In this document: one piece after another, positions 1 through 8,303 of the stretch | Layout of the letters: every line of letters begins with the position of its first letter | How positions within the stretch are numbered: the stretch's first letter is position 1 | DNA from: a virus | IMG/VR virus record: IMGVR_UViG_3300025154_000157 | Span: 1 to 46,312 of that record | DNA: 46,312 nucleotides | Direction: 5' to 3' (one strand) | Made by a program: the position numbers and the translations under genes | Notes under the pieces: model-generated | What the model saw: the letters and a program-made list of their open reading frames with translations, nothing else | Told to the model about the DNA's origin: nothing | Database searches by the model: none

Positions 1-13
1 GGTCGAAATGCCT
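1..13. repeat. left copy of 13-bp terminal repeat (putative cohesive end)
   Basis: GGTCGAAATGCCT is identical to the last 13 bases of the window. Fill-in of a 13-nt 5' overhang would duplicate the overhang at both ends. The lambda overhang (GGGCGGCGACCT) has the same GG-CG-CCT skeleton, and the terminase here is of lambda type. The assignment as cos is inferred. Confidence 0.6.
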
Positions 14-166
14 CCATTTTTGTGTTGACATCGGGCAACAAAACAGGGTAACACATCTTTTTTTATTTAAGAATATATAAAGTATATAAAATTTTATATG
101 AAAAGCAGTTTTACACTTTTTTACCAATACTCAAAACCGATTCCCCTTGCTGTATAAAGCTTTTAC
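14..166. other. AT-rich non-coding left end
   Basis: No open frame with a ribosome site is visible. The stretch holds A/T tracts at 60-100. In cos phages the terminase-binding cosB region lies just inside the left end, so this is the natural place to look for terminase or IHF sites; none is proven here. Confidence 0.4.
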
Positions 167-195
167 TTGACAGCTGTCGGTAATGGATGTATTAT
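167..195 (+). promoter_or_regulatory. strong sigma70-type promoter with palindrome on the -35
   Basis: TTGACA at 167-172 and TATTAT at 190-195 are separated by 17 bp. The perfect 10-bp palindrome GACAGCTGTC (169-178) overlaps the -35 and could be an operator. The predicted start lies just before the AAGGCGGG ribosome site of the first gene, so this should drive the terminase operon. Confidence 0.75.
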
Positions 196-220
196 ATTGA
201 TATAAAGGCGGGTGAATTAA

Positions 221-547
221 ATGGAAATTGAAATTAAAAAAGATGACGCATTTGTTTATAAACCTAACAGAAATTTTGGTTTTGTATTTTGGACTCGAAT
301 TAATCTTTCAAAGCCAAAAGATTCAAAAATTCAAGAAAAATACAAAAGAAGAGGGGCTATTTTTTTAGACGAACAAAATAAAAATGTTCCGATTTTGCAA
401 CCCTGTATGGGTTGCGGTATTGAGTGTTATTCTGGCTCTTATGCTAAAAAGCCTGTTTGTTCTTATTGTTTAACAAGAATTGAGAGACGAAAAAACAAAA
501 AGATAAAACCGCTTAAAAAAAGTTATAAAAGCAAAAAAGTTTTATGA
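221..547 (+). CDS. small basic zinc-finger-like protein, first gene of terminase operon
   Basis: 108 aa with an AAGGCGGG ribosome site. Residues 62-83 contain two CxxC-type pairs (CMGCGIEC, then CSYC), suggesting a zinc ribbon. The C-terminus is very rich in Lys and Arg (RRKNKKIKPLKK), suggesting nucleic-acid contact. It is the first gene after the 167-195 promoter and precedes regulators and terminase. I do not recognise the family. A DNA-binding or HNH-remnant role is possible, but no HNH catalytic motif is visible. Confidence 0.65.
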   Translation: MEIEIKKDDAFVYKPNRNFGFVFWTRINLSKPKDSKIQEKYKRRGAIFLDEQNKNVPILQPCMGCGIECYSGSYAKKPVCSYCLTRIERRKNKKIKPLKKSYKSKKVL

Positions 548-570
548 AAATTTAGTAAAAAAGGGGTGTC

Positions 571-810
571 ATGTATACATTTCAGGTTAAAGGGATTAAC
601 GATATAGAACCGAATCAGATAGTCGCTCAGGATATGTTTATACTCCTGAGCATGATTAAAACTGCAAAACCTTCAGTCAGGTCAATAATAGATTATTTTA
701 TAATTTCAAATATTATAAACGCTTATAGATGCTATCCGAATGAAACTATATCAACGCTGTATTACGATTTCAAAGAAAAGGTAAAGGGGTATTATGAAAA
801 ACAAGAATAA
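571..810 (+). CDS. hypothetical protein, 79 aa
   Basis: Starts at ATG after an AAGGGG ribosome site. It is mostly alpha-helical by composition, without Cys pairs, signal peptide or membrane segment. Its end overlaps the next gene by 17 nt, so translation is probably coupled. I do not recognise it; position suggests an accessory regulator or packaging helper. Confidence 0.6.
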   Translation: MYTFQVKGINDIEPNQIVAQDMFILLSMIKTAKPSVRSIIDYFIISNIINAYRCYPNETISTLYYDFKEKVKGYYEKQE

Positions 811-1063
811 CACTTTTGAAAAAGCAGTTGTTGTCAATCCGGTTAAAGAAAAAACAGACCCAACAGAAGAATTTAAAATAATGCTTGATGAACAATTAGA
901 CAAATACAGGCTTGATATGACCTATATTGAAGCAATGTTCGGCAGTCAGATAATTATGCGGTTATTGTGCGGTAGAACCCTTCCTACACCGGGAATGTTA
1001 AACAGAATAGCCAATGAATTTAATTTAGATTCAAAAGAGCTTCAAAGGCGGATATATGGATAA
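794..1063 (+). CDS. HTH (XRE-like) small protein
   Basis: 89 aa. The C-terminal half (about residues 40-88) has the spacing of a Cro/CI-type helix-turn-helix: a helix with YIEAMFG, a recognition-like helix, then the GRTLPTPGMLNRIANEF stretch resembling the usual G-x-x-x-P...L-x-x-I-A pattern of XRE domains. The N-terminus is polar and charged. It sits inside the terminase operon and could be a transcriptional regulator or a DNA-binding packaging helper. Overlaps both neighbours. Confidence 0.6.
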   Translation: MKNKNNTFEKAVVVNPVKEKTDPTEEFKIMLDEQLDKYRLDMTYIEAMFGSQIIMRLLCGRTLPTPGMLNRIANEFNLDSKELQRRIYG

Positions 1064-1400
1064 AAGAGATTTTTTCGAAATGAATCAAACTGAAATAGCT
1101 GTTGATTCAATCGTTTCGCTTTCTTATGTTTTTGAAGAATGCGAAAATACAATTAATTTTCCAAGATGTTTTGTTTCTGGAATTAGAGAAAAAGGTATTG
1201 ATTTTACAAAAGGCGGTATTACTTATCTCGGAGAGGGTGAAGAAGTAACTTTTTTAAGTAATAAAAAAAACAATTTTCTTTTTTATGTTACTTTAACAAA
1301 CGGTGTAAAAGAGTTTTCTAAAAGGTATGAAACTGAAAACGAAGCAATTGAAGCAAGGCAAAGACTTTTAAGCCTTATGAATTGCAAATCTAATTATTAA
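1056..1400 (+). CDS. hypothetical protein, paralogue of the next gene
   Basis: 114 aa; its ATG overlaps the end of the HTH gene. The start (DFFEM...VDSIVSLSYVF) and end (ETENEAIEARQRLLSLM) align with the start (KFFKL...VDGIIALTNIL) and end (ETKEQAEQSRQRLLQLI) of the next gene. The pair looks like a tandem duplication in which this copy carries about 40 extra residues in the middle. Function unknown. Confidence 0.6.
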   Translation: MDKRDFFEMNQTEIAVDSIVSLSYVFEECENTINFPRCFVSGIREKGIDFTKGGITYLGEGEEVTFLSNKKNNFLFYVTLTNGVKEFSKRYETENEAIEARQRLLSLMNCKSNY

Positions 1401-1410
1401 GAGGTGAAAA

Positions 1411-1635
1411 ATGGGAAACAGGAAATTTTTTAAGCTTAAAGGTGTTTCGTTTGATGTAGACGGAATAATAGCTTTAACGAATATATTAACCTATAACGAA
1501 AACGGATATAATTTTCATTATTACATTTATACAAGCCCTAATCAATCTTTTTCTGCTGATTTCGAAACAAAAGAACAAGCTGAACAGTCAAGGCAAAGGC
1601 TTTTGCAGTTAATAGACGCAATGGAAATTGAATAA
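1411..1635 (+). CDS. hypothetical protein, short paralogue of the previous gene
   Basis: 74 aa with a GAGGTG ribosome site. It shares the N-terminal and C-terminal blocks of the upstream 114-aa protein, including the closing helix with QRLL. Its stop overlaps the terminase small-subunit start (TAATG), so it is co-translated with packaging genes. No known domain is visible; alternating beta-like segments followed by one helix suggest a small alpha/beta fold. Confidence 0.6.
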   Translation: MGNRKFFKLKGVSFDVDGIIALTNILTYNENGYNFHYYIYTSPNQSFSADFETKEQAEQSRQRLLQLIDAMEIE

Positions 1636-2210
1636 TGCCTAAAAAAGCAGAAAGAAAACAATTTATACCTACGGCTCAATCTTTTAGAATTATTGAAGGC
1701 AAAGGCTGTTTAGGAAGGGGTTTTTTCGCCCATATATTCGGTGTATGTGAAAAAACCCTTTGGAGTTGGACAAAACAGGGAATTCCTCATTTAACCGAAA
1801 AGAATTACCGGTATTACCCTATTGCCGAAGCTTTAGAGTGGTGGCTTAAAAACGTTTATCAGCTTAAAGAATCAGGCGAAACGATAACAAGAAAAGACCT
1901 TGCTGAAATTAGAAAAAAAGAAGCTGAAGCGGACATAAAAGAACTTGAACTTGCAAAGGTAAAAGGTAACCTTGTTGCTTTTGAAGATATAGCGAAACAG
2001 CTGGCTTTAAGGGCAACATATTTCAAAACAGCTCTTGAAGAAATGCCGAGAAGTAATGCTGTTGAAATAATGAACTGTGAAACAGAAAAAGAAGTTGTTG
2101 AATTTTGGCAAAGATGCAATTCAGAATTATTATCAATATTCTCAGATGAGCTTGAAGTAAGACAGAAAGATGAATTCAGCAAAAATTTACAAAAAGCTGA
2201 TTTGGAATGA
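1635..2210 (+). CDS. terminase small subunit (Nu1-like)
   Basis: 191 aa. An N-terminal winged-helix-like DNA-binding segment (GVCEKTLWSWTKQGIP, about residues 37-52, then YYPIAEALEWW) is followed by a charged helix with RKKEAEADIKELELAKVKG (about 93-111), characteristic of Nu1/gpNu1-type small terminases. The protein recognises the cos region and loads the large subunit. It directly precedes and overlaps the large-subunit gene by 4 nt (ATGA), as in lambda. Confidence 0.85.
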   Translation: MPKKAERKQFIPTAQSFRIIEGKGCLGRGFFAHIFGVCEKTLWSWTKQGIPHLTEKNYRYYPIAEALEWWLKNVYQLKESGETITRKDLAEIRKKEAEADIKELELAKVKGNLVAFEDIAKQLALRATYFKTALEEMPRSNAVEIMNCETEKEVVEFWQRCNSELLSIFSDELEVRQKDEFSKNLQKADLE

Positions 2211-4171
2211 AAGTTTCTAAAACGGTTAAAAACAAGCTTTCCAAGCTGATTGACAACATTAAGTACATTTCTAACCGAGAAATAAACGCATACCGTCCTA
2301 TTGTTAGATTAAGCCCTGTTGAGTGGTGTCAAAAAAACATGGTGCTTGATAAAAAGACAACAAACTATCCCGGAAAGTATAATCCTAATTTAACCCCTTT
2401 TGTTATACCGATAATGAACATTTCCGAGAATCAGGCTGTTGAGGAAATAGTTTTGATGTTTGCCTCTCAGGTAAGCAAAACGGTTATGATGGTAGGTTTG
2501 GCTTTACAAAGCCTTGCCCAAAACGAAGGCTCTCATTTATGGGTTATGGACAGTTCTGATAAAGCAATTAAGATGATCTCAAAACAGAGATTCAAACCAA
2601 CCCTTGATTCATGTCAGATTCTTAAAGAAAGTTTAATTCTTGACGGTGGCAAAGAATCCCTGAAGCATTATAACTTTACAAGGGCGACAATTTCTTTTGT
2701 CGGTGCAAATTCGCCCGGTCAGTTAGCTTCAGATTCAATTAAAAGAATTTTTGCCGATGAAATAGACAAATACCCTGCTGAATTTACATCAGAAGCGGGG
2801 GCGGTTCAGCTTTTAAGGTCAAGAACAAAGGCTTTTAAGTTTGATAAAAAGATGTTTTGGGCTTGCACTCCAACAACAGAAGAAGGAAACATTTATCTTG
2901 AATTTACAAGCACGACACATCAGTATTATTATTTTGTTCCATGCCCTAATTGTCTTGAATTTCAGTTATTAGAAGATAATCAGCTTAAAACATTAAAAGA
3001 ACTTGAATACAGCCCCGAAACAGAAGATGAAATATTAAAGCAGACTTATTACGAATGTAAACACTGTAACAAAGTAATAAGAGAACGGCATAAACCTGAG
3101 ATGTTGAGGAATGGAGAATGGAGAACAAAAGACGGCGAAGAATTGAAGCCAAATAGGAAAATAGCCTTTCAGTTAAGCTCTCTCTATTCCCCTTTTGTTT
3201 CTTTCGGTGCATACAATCTTGAAAGGCTTAAATGTAAAGATAATCCTATACTTTTAAGAGATTTTGCAAACTCTTGGCAGGGTTTGCCTTATAAAGAAAG
3301 AAGTTTGTCTGTAGATAAAGAAGGGCTTGAGGGGCGTTTATCTTTGCACAAAAAAGGAATTGTTCCGAAACAGGCAAGAATAGTTGTCGGCTCAATAGAC
3401 TGCCAGAAAGACCATTATTACTGTCAAAGAATAGCTTTCGGCTATAAATATAAAGCTTGGGTTATAGACTGGTGTAAAGTTCAGACCTTAAAAGAGGCAG
3501 ACGATTATTTTAGGTGTGAAATGCTTTCTAATGACGGGCAGAAAATATATAAAACTAAAAAAGTTGCAATAGATGCAGGATATGAACCGGCTGATGTTTA
3601 TTTGTGGTGTCTGCTTAATCAGGAAAACACCGATTTATATATCCCTGTATTAGGCGCAAGAACAAAAATGCAGAAGAATTTTACAGCAGGGCAGATATTA
3701 TATGACATGCCCTCATTTAACCGGAAAATAAGGGTATACAGGGCAACGGTCAACACGAATGTATATAAAGAAATGATTTACGACAGACTTAATAGAAAAC
3801 CTAATTCAAACGGATCTTTTAATTTATACAGAAACCCTGAAAAAGATTTGTGCAAACAGTTAACAGCAGAAGAAAAACAGGAAAAAAGAGTAAAAGGAAA
3901 GCCTTCAGTATGGGAATGGTTTGTTAAAGGCGAAAACCATTTATTAGACTGTGCTGTTTATAGTTTTTTCCTTGCTGAATATTTGGGTATTTACCGATGG
4001 AATGTTAATCCCGATTACGATAATCATAATAACGAAAATATGTTTCAAGACGAGGATAATAAAAGCCCTTTTATTGAAAAGATAAAAGATATCATGCAGG
4101 AAAAGGAAGAAATAAAGCCCGTCAAAGAAAGAAAAAGAATACAGGCAAGCAATAGGTTTAAAAGACTTTGA
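2207..4171 (+). CDS. terminase large subunit (GpA family)
   Basis: 654 aa, close to the usual length of lambda-type GpA. N-terminal ATPase: a Walker-A-like ASQVSKT at residues 86-92 and Walker B FADEID at 182-187. A zinc-ribbon-like insertion (CPNC ... CKHC) follows at about 246-286. The C-terminal nuclease part has the acidic stretches GSIDCQKD and VAIDAGYE. It pumps DNA into proheads and cuts cos. It ends the first operon; a terminator follows. Confidence 0.93.
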   Translation: MKVSKTVKNKLSKLIDNIKYISNREINAYRPIVRLSPVEWCQKNMVLDKKTTNYPGKYNPNLTPFVIPIMNISENQAVEEIVLMFASQVSKTVMMVGLALQSLAQNEGSHLWVMDSSDKAIKMISKQRFKPTLDSCQILKESLILDGGKESLKHYNFTRATISFVGANSPGQLASDSIKRIFADEIDKYPAEFTSEAGAVQLLRSRTKAFKFDKKMFWACTPTTEEGNIYLEFTSTTHQYYYFVPCPNCLEFQLLEDNQLKTLKELEYSPETEDEILKQTYYECKHCNKVIRERHKPEMLRNGEWRTKDGEELKPNRKIAFQLSSLYSPFVSFGAYNLERLKCKDNPILLRDFANSWQGLPYKERSLSVDKEGLEGRLSLHKKGIVPKQARIVVGSIDCQKDHYYCQRIAFGYKYKAWVIDWCKVQTLKEADDYFRCEMLSNDGQKIYKTKKVAIDAGYEPADVYLWCLLNQENTDLYIPVLGARTKMQKNFTAGQILYDMPSFNRKIRVYRATVNTNVYKEMIYDRLNRKPNSNGSFNLYRNPEKDLCKQLTAEEKQEKRVKGKPSVWEWFVKGENHLLDCAVYSFFLAEYLGIYRWNVNPDYDNHNNENMFQDEDNKSPFIEKIKDIMQEKEEIKPVKERKRIQASNRFKRL

Positions 4172-4408
4172 CAAATCAATTTTAATTTGATAAATTAATC
4201 AGCATACGCATATTTGAGTAAAACATTTTGCTGTTCATCTTTATATAAAGGAGATGAATCTACAGCTTAAAAAAGACGGGTAGACTATTGGGTTAGCACC
4301 GTCTTTTTTATTTTCCCAACAATTCTAAAAAAAACGAACAGTTGCGTTTTCTGCAACAGTTAAGAAATCCTTAATAGTTCAACCGTCAAGTATTCCTTTG
4401 CAATTCAA
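4172..4408. other. intergenic region between terminase and head genes
   Basis: No gene is supported. It contains the terminator at 4269-4309 and a small dyad near 4340-4360 (GTTGC, 7-nt loop, GCAAC) flanked by direct AACAGTT repeats, then leads into the operator/promoter at 4409-4457. Confidence 0.5.
4269..4309 (+). terminator. intrinsic terminator after terminase
   Basis: An 11-bp stem (AAAAAAGACGG at 4269-4279 with CCGTCTTTTTT at 4299-4309) encloses a 19-nt loop and ends in a U-tract. It separates terminase transcription from the head operon. The long loop is atypical and could be regulated. Confidence 0.7.
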
Positions 4409-4449
4409 GTGCAATTTTTGCACCTCCATTGACAAACGCAAAAATTGCA
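4409..4449. promoter_or_regulatory. paired inverted operator-like sites
   Basis: TGCAATTTTTGC (4410-4421) and its exact reverse complement GCAAAAATTGCA (4438-4449) flank and enter the promoter. Each copy is itself a pseudo-palindrome; the first extends to GTGCAA-TTT-TTGCAC at 4409-4423. They bracket the -35 and fill part of the spacer, as expected for binding sites of a dimeric repressor or activator that controls late genes. Confidence 0.6.
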
Positions 4450-4457
4450 TGTATACT
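4429..4457 (+). promoter_or_regulatory. sigma70-type promoter of the head/tail operon
   Basis: TTGACA at 4429-4434 and TATACT at 4452-4457 with a 17-bp spacer. The CGGGGG ribosome site and the ATG at 4475 follow closely. It is overlapped by the inverted sites at 4409-4449. Confidence 0.8.
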
Positions 4458-4474
4458 TTATTTTCGGGGGAACC

Positions 4475-4714
4475 ATGTCTTATTTAGATGTTTCAACATT
4501 AACAGCAGAATTAACCGCTATCAATAGTGCAATTCTTGCATTACTTCAAGGCGGAGCAAAATCTTATATGCTGGGCGATAGGCAGGTTACCAAGTTAGAC
4601 TTGAAAGAACTGTGCGACAGAAGGGATAAACTTGTAAAACAATTAAACACTCTTGAAGGCGGAACAACATCAAGGCGTTTAATGACTTTTGGAACATGGC
4701 GGAGCAACAGATAA
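4475..4714 (+). CDS. head-to-tail joining protein (gpW-like)
   Basis: 79 aa. The ATG at 4475 is chosen because an upstream in-frame ATG (4450) lies inside the promoter. The layout matches lambda gpW: a short N-terminal helix, a beta hairpin (YMLGDRQVTKLDL), a second helix with the LKELCDRRDKLVKQL pattern and an Arg-rich tail. In lambda, gpW closes the capsid portal and prepares it for gpFII. It sits just before the portal gene, as in lambda-like heads. Confidence 0.7.
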   Translation: MSYLDVSTLTAELTAINSAILALLQGGAKSYMLGDRQVTKLDLKELCDRRDKLVKQLNTLEGGTTSRRLMTFGTWRSNR

Positions 4715-6255
4715 TGAGTTTTTTACAAAACATTATTAATTATTTTAAGGATTCTCCTGTTGCTAACACTTCAAAAAGAATAATAAACGAAGTGGCGAGT
4801 AACAATTTTTCCTACGGGTTTAAGAGAGGTTACGATGCCGGAAAAACAGGCAGGCTTTCAAAATATAATGTTCAGACAACAAAACCTTTTGCAGAAGAAA
4901 TTAAAGGTGATTTCAAAACAATACTTGCAAGGGCAAGGGATTTAGAGCTAAATAGTTCTCAGGTAAACAGCATACTTAATGCCATAAACAGAAATGTAAT
5001 TAGAAACGGAATTAAATTTCAAAGTAAAATTAAGACAAGCAGAAGAAACCTTAATGAAAAACTGAACAGAGATATCGAAGAAAACTTTAAATACTGGTGT
5101 AGAAAAGAAAACTGCGATATAACAGGCAAAATGTCTTTTTATGATATGCAGTCAATGACCGCAAGACGGCTTGAAATTGACGGCGGTTTATTTATTAAAA
5201 GTATATGGAATCCTGCATTAAGATACCCTTTACAGTTGCAGTTACTTGAGATTGATTTACTTGATATTTACAAAAACGAAGTGCTGAATAACGGCAACAG
5301 TATTATATGTGGTGTTGAGATTACACCTTTTAGAAAACCAGTCGCGTATTGGCTTAACCCCGAACCAAACAAGCCTTATGACAATTATTCGCAAATGACC
5401 GTTTCTGTCAGAATCCCTGCAAGTGAAATTATATTCATTTACGACATTATAAGAATCGAACAGTTGCACGGTATTTCAAACCTTGCAAAGATTCTTCCGA
5501 AGCTTAGGGATATAATGGATATTGAAGAAAATGAACTTGTAAAAGAAAAAATTCAGACTTCATATTCCGCTATTATTACAAAAAATGAATTTGGCAGTTT
5601 AACGGAATCTTTTGCAAATGAAGAAACCAACGCAGACGGGCAAATAGAGGATATGCACGAGGCGGGCGGTGTTGTTTACTTGGAACAAGGCGAAGATGTT
5701 AAATTTCCTGAAAAACCTAAAGGTGAATCAGGTTATGAATCTTTTATGAGAGTAAATATAAGAAATTTTGCGAAGGCTGACGGGTGGAGTTCCGAACAGA
5801 TTTCGGGCGATCTTTCACAAGCTAATTATTCATCAGCAAGAACGGGCAGTATTGAAGATGAAAAGAATGCCGAGATTTGGCAAAAGAAAATAATCGACAA
5901 ATTTTGTCAACCCATTGCCGAATGGTTTGTTGATATGCTCATCTTAACAAGAAAAGTAACAGCTATTGATTATTATAATAATCCTTATAAGTATTATGAG
6001 TTTTTATGGTTAAAGCCGGGTACAAAGTGGATAGACCCTAAAAAAGAAGCAGAAGCGAATTGGCTTTTAATTGCAAAGGGGCTTTTATCGAGGCAGGATT
6101 ATTACGCAAGTCTTGGAAAAGATTTTGAAACAGAAATGGAACAGATTAAATTTGAAAAAGAATTAATGAAAAAATACGGGCTTTCTGAAATGGCAGTAGA
6201 CGATACAGAACAAGACAAAGGAGAGAATAAAGATGCCAACAGTAATGAAGAATAA
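4714..6255 (+). CDS. portal protein (lambda gpB family)
   Basis: 513 aa from the ATG at 4714, which overlaps the gpW stop (TAATG) and has GGAG 9 nt upstream; an in-frame ATG at 4696 would add six residues. The N-terminal helical region, the central EIDGGLFIKSIWN segment and the QISGDLSQANYSSAR motif (about residues 373-387) are typical of lambda-type portals. It forms the dodecameric DNA channel at the capsid vertex and docks terminase. Its 3' end overlaps the next gene. Confidence 0.9.
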   Translation: MSFLQNIINYFKDSPVANTSKRIINEVASNNFSYGFKRGYDAGKTGRLSKYNVQTTKPFAEEIKGDFKTILARARDLELNSSQVNSILNAINRNVIRNGIKFQSKIKTSRRNLNEKLNRDIEENFKYWCRKENCDITGKMSFYDMQSMTARRLEIDGGLFIKSIWNPALRYPLQLQLLEIDLLDIYKNEVLNNGNSIICGVEITPFRKPVAYWLNPEPNKPYDNYSQMTVSVRIPASEIIFIYDIIRIEQLHGISNLAKILPKLRDIMDIEENELVKEKIQTSYSAIITKNEFGSLTESFANEETNADGQIEDMHEAGGVVYLEQGEDVKFPEKPKGESGYESFMRVNIRNFAKADGWSSEQISGDLSQANYSSARTGSIEDEKNAEIWQKKIIDKFCQPIAEWFVDMLILTRKVTAIDYYNNPYKYYEFLWLKPGTKWIDPKKEAEANWLLIAKGLLSRQDYYASLGKDFETEMEQIKFEKELMKKYGLSEMAVDDTEQDKGENKDANSNEE

Positions 6256-8278
6256 AAACATAAAAGACTTTATAAGAAATGAAACGAGCTTTGTCTTTTC
6301 TGAACTTGCTTTTGATAAAAAAGAAGAAGGCAAAGAAGAAAACTATATAAGGTCTATGACATTTTCTACAGAAAATGAAAATGTTAATGATGATTTTTTT
6401 GAAAGTTACGCAGTAAAACTTTTACACGGTAACGGGAATGCAAACTTCGAAAGAATAATGAAAAACGGCAAGTTTTTCAGAAGACACGATACAAGATCTG
6501 ACCCAATAGGAAAATTGTTAAACGTAAGAATAGAAAACCGTACAGGCAAGGCAGATGTTTTATTTAATAGTAAAGACCCTGAATCTATGCGGGTTCTTCA
6601 AATGGTTGACGATGGTTTTCTTGACGGCGTTTCTGTTGGTTACAGAGTTATCGAAATAAAAGAAACTGACAGAAAAAACAAATACGGTAAAACAATACTT
6701 GAAGCTACAAAGTGGGAAGCAAGAGAAGTTTCCGTAGTTTCAATTGAAGCAGATAGCAATACCGGTTTCGGTAGAACCTTGTCTATAAATAATGATGAAA
6801 AGGAGATTCCAAAAATGACTGAAGAAGAAAAAAAAGCGATTGAATTAGCAACCGCCGTAAGAGTGGAAGCCGAAACACGGGCAAAAGTTGAAGCCGAGTT
6901 TATGGCAAAAGAAGCCAAAAGAATCGAAGAAGAAAAAGCGGTTAACACTGTAAGAACTGAAATAAACAAATTTCAGGAACTTTACGGCAAAGACTGTTTG
7001 ACAGAAGGACAGAGAGGCGAGATCGAATCTAAAAAAGATATCAACCTTGCTTACCGTTACATTGTGGAAAACAAAAGAACCGTTCCTTTTGAAACAAAGA
7101 TTTCCGTAAGCAACGAAAGACAGGAAAATTTTTCAAGAGCAATGACTGACGGTATTTTTGCAAAAACAAACAATGTTGCCCCTGATTTTGTTTCAAAAAT
7201 GAACAGAGATTCATTGGGTTTCAGAGAAATGCCTCTTATTGAACTTTGCAAAGAACTTCTTATTGTAAGGGGTGAAAAAACAAGAGACGAACTCAGATTC
7301 ATGAGTTCCATGAAAATTGTCGGGCTTGCAATTGGAACAAGGGGTATTTCAAACGGCACAGCCGATTTTACAAATATCCTTATGGACGCAATGAACAAAA
7401 CGGCAAGAAACGCACTCATGTTAGCACCTGATTCAGCATGGCGAGAGATTGCTAACGAAGTAAAAACAAATGATTTCAGGTCAATTCATTCTGTCGCTAT
7501 GGCAAATATGCCGTCTTTTATTGATCACAAACTTGATGAAAGCGGAAGGTATAAAAGTGTAAGGGTGAACGACAGCAAAGAAACTTATTCAGTAGCAACT
7601 TATGCTTATAAGTTTTCACTTTCAAGACAGGCAATCATCAATGACAACCTTAAAGTTTTCAACGATATCATTCCTTCTATTGCGATGTCTGCTGAAAGGC
7701 TTATTATGGAGCTTATAGCTGAAATAATTGTTGCAAACGCTTCAATGGGAACTCCGGCAGGGGCATTGTTCAGCACAGCACATGCAAATCTTCAGGGCGA
7801 TCTTGCTCCAAGTATTGCAAACCTTAACACAGTTCACGTTGCACTTGGCAAACAGACTGAAATGCCTGTTGATGGTGTTGCAAGTAACAGAATTCTCGGT
7901 TTCCCTCTCAGACTGATTCTTTGCACAATTGCAAACGAAACAAAGTTGAACAGTATTGTAAATTCAGAACTTAATGTCGATACAGCCGCTTCAAACGAGA
8001 AAAACAGATATTATCAGAATTTGAAAGTTGTTTCTTCTCCTGCTCTTTATTCAGCATTAAAGGCTGTTGGTTCAGGTGCAGAATATAACTATTTTGGCTT
8101 TTGCGATAAGAGGCTTCGCCCAACCTTTGAAGTAGCAAAACTTAGAGGCGAAGATGGGCTTTACATTGAACAGATTACTGAAACTGATGTTGACGGTGTA
8201 AGCTTTAAAGCAAGAGTTGACGGCGGTGTGGGTGTTCTTGACTTCAGAGGTGTTCAGAAAGTAGCGTACAACGGTTAA
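6233..8278 (+). CDS. prohead protease-major capsid protein fusion
   Basis: 681 aa with an AAAGGAG ribosome site. Residues about 40-180 match HK97-family (S78) prohead proteases, with candidate catalytic His85 in RRHDTRSDPIGK and Ser134 in DGVSVGY. A charged, coiled scaffold-like linker rich in Glu, Lys and Ala spans about 190-270. Residues about 360-681 match a Mu gpT-like major capsid protein. Protease, scaffold and shell protein in one chain implies self-cleavage during assembly. No separate capsid gene exists nearby. Confidence 0.88.
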   Translation: MPTVMKNKNIKDFIRNETSFVFSELAFDKKEEGKEENYIRSMTFSTENENVNDDFFESYAVKLLHGNGNANFERIMKNGKFFRRHDTRSDPIGKLLNVRIENRTGKADVLFNSKDPESMRVLQMVDDGFLDGVSVGYRVIEIKETDRKNKYGKTILEATKWEAREVSVVSIEADSNTGFGRTLSINNDEKEIPKMTEEEKKAIELATAVRVEAETRAKVEAEFMAKEAKRIEEEKAVNTVRTEINKFQELYGKDCLTEGQRGEIESKKDINLAYRYIVENKRTVPFETKISVSNERQENFSRAMTDGIFAKTNNVAPDFVSKMNRDSLGFREMPLIELCKELLIVRGEKTRDELRFMSSMKIVGLAIGTRGISNGTADFTNILMDAMNKTARNALMLAPDSAWREIANEVKTNDFRSIHSVAMANMPSFIDHKLDESGRYKSVRVNDSKETYSVATYAYKFSLSRQAIINDNLKVFNDIIPSIAMSAERLIMELIAEIIVANASMGTPAGALFSTAHANLQGDLAPSIANLNTVHVALGKQTEMPVDGVASNRILGFPLRLILCTIANETKLNSIVNSELNVDTAASNEKNRYYQNLKVVSSPALYSALKAVGSGAEYNYFGFCDKRLRPTFEVAKLRGEDGLYIEQITETDVDGVSFKARVDGGVGVLDFRGVQKVAYNG

Positions 8279-8303
8279 TATCAAATAAAAGGAGAGTAAA
8301 AAA

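Noticed and set aside
4254-4283. Nine-codon leader peptide before the post-terminase terminator
   Set aside because: The AAAGGAG lies directly against the ATG, with no usable spacing, and no coupling to a gene follows.
4172-4311. Riboswitch-like leader
   Set aside because: The only clear pairing is a terminator stem; no conserved aptamer pattern that I know is present.
6640-7419. Antisense ORFs within the protease-capsid gene
   Set aside because: Ser/Phe-rich shadow translations of a well-supported coding frame.
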